A stretch of DNA of 6,688 nucleotides from Bacteroidota bacterium (GTDB lineage Bacteria > Bacteroidota > Bacteroidia > Flavobacteriales > Flavobacteriaceae): assembly GCA_006227965.1 (NCBI GenBank), contig SBFL01000220.1, forward strand, positions 1 through 6,688, read 5' to 3'. Under the pieces are notes generated by a model, which was given only the letters and a program-made list of their open reading frames with translations, searched no databases and was not told where the DNA came from. Of this stretch, positions 6,445 through 6,688 are shown piece by piece (the first letter of the stretch is position 1; each line of letters opens with the position of its first letter). Made by a program: the position numbers and the translations under genes.

Positions 6445-6462
6445 TATTACAATATTGCGATA
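6445..6462. promoter_or_regulatory. Interrupted palindrome between arsR and arsM, candidate ArsR operator
   Basis: On the - strand this reads TATCGCAATATTGTAATA. The centre CAATATTG (6450-6457) is a perfect palindrome, and the outer TAT and ATA also match, giving 14 of 18 symmetric positions. An ArsR dimer usually binds imperfect palindromes of this size and AT-content. It lies 12 bases before the arsM start and 17 bases after the arsR stop, so it could let ArsR control arsM and the genes after it separately from its own gene. No TAnnTTTG box is visible beside it; the main operon promoter would be outside the window. Confidence 0.4.
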
Positions 6463-6478
6463 AACTTTTCTAAAATTT

Positions 6479-6688
6479 TTAGCAGCATTCTTCGGAATCC
6501 TCCAGGGTGTACTGGTCAAACACTTCAGAGAAAAGTCCCTTAAGTTCTGCCCAGCGTTCCGGGTTGATACAATAGTTCATGCGGGTCCCCTCTATGGTTC
6601 CCTGGATCACGCCAATTTCCTTGAGTTCCCTCAGGTGCTGACTTATGGTGGCCTGAGCCAGCCCTACCTCCTGGACCAGATCGCTGTA
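6479..6688 (-). CDS. arsR: ArsR-family arsenic-responsive repressor, C-terminal part (5' end outside window)
   Basis: The last 69 codons of a winged-helix repressor are present; the frame is open to the window edge. The recognition helix is LAQATISQHLRELKEIGVIQ (10-29), followed by the wing GTIEGTRMNYCIN (30-42), both typical of ArsR/SmtB proteins. The protein ends in EECC, a vicinal cysteine pair. C-terminal cysteines of this kind form the As(III) site in some ArsR types, such as the one described from Acidithiobacillus ferrooxidans. A further cysteine sits in the wing at 40. Such repressors leave DNA when As(III) binds. Leading the operon 45 bp before arsM, it should autoregulate the cluster. 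The residues just before SDLV are Tyr and missing sequence, so the classic CxC site cannot be judged fully. Confidence 0.93.
   Translation of the reverse strand, partial: YSDLVQEVGLAQATISQHLRELKEIGVIQGTIEGTRMNYCINPERWAELKGLFSEVFDQYTLEDSEECC

Noticed and set aside
5600..6463. A 287-codon open frame on the + strand opposite arsM.
   Set aside because: It is an antisense shadow: no recognisable motif, and arsM on the other strand has every family residue.
1..6688. Signs of a mobile element carrying the ars operon, such as transposase, integrase or flanking repeats.
   Set aside because: No such genes or terminal repeats are visible, and base composition does not change sharply at the operon's left edge; the right edge is outside the window.

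Overview
The window most likely comes from a marine or environmental member of the Bacteroidota, close to the Flavobacteriaceae, with a fairly balanced base composition. The evidence is a small soluble protein resembling the flavobacterial 'Lacal_2735' family, a small outer-membrane beta-barrel with a signal peptide, flavobacterial-looking ArsR and ArsM proteins, weak or absent Shine-Dalgarno sequences, and a promoter-like TAnnTTTG box. No genus can be named from the sequence alone.

Left part (1-3731, all + strand). The window opens inside the 3' end of a class-3-like aldehyde dehydrogenase. An AT-rich promoter-like stretch follows, then a 58-residue helical protein (435-611). Next come folE (GTP cyclohydrolase I, with complete zinc and catalytic residues), a four-helix membrane protein of unknown function and a small outer-membrane beta-barrel protein. 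After a 215-bp gap carrying a TAnnTTTG box and two inverted repeats, a 373-residue protein joins four N-terminal membrane helices to a soluble domain resembling DUF6544.

Middle (3732-3845). This is a short convergent gap with a strong 7-bp GC-rich hairpin, a candidate shared terminator for the two converging transcription units.

Right part (3846-6688, all - strand). This is an arsenic-resistance operon. In transcription order it holds arsR (only its C-terminal 69 residues lie in the window), arsM (arsenite S-adenosylmethionine methyltransferase), an arsenate reductase of the low-molecular-weight phosphatase type, and acr3 (arsenite efflux permease). The genes are tightly packed with gaps of 45, 20 and 0 bp; the reductase stop codon directly touches the acr3 start codon. 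Together they would sense As(III), reduce As(V) to As(III), pump As(III) out, and methylate part of it. The gap between arsR and arsM holds an interrupted palindrome, TATCGCAATATTGTAATA on the - strand, which is a candidate ArsR operator.

No RNA gene, mobile element, CRISPR array or origin was seen. The window looks like chromosomal housekeeping genes next to a well-known type of ars operon. The less familiar material is the set of uncharacterised proteins (the four-helix protein, the DUF6544-like membrane fusion, the 58-residue protein), the palindromes, and the cysteine-rich tails shared by ArsR and ArsM.
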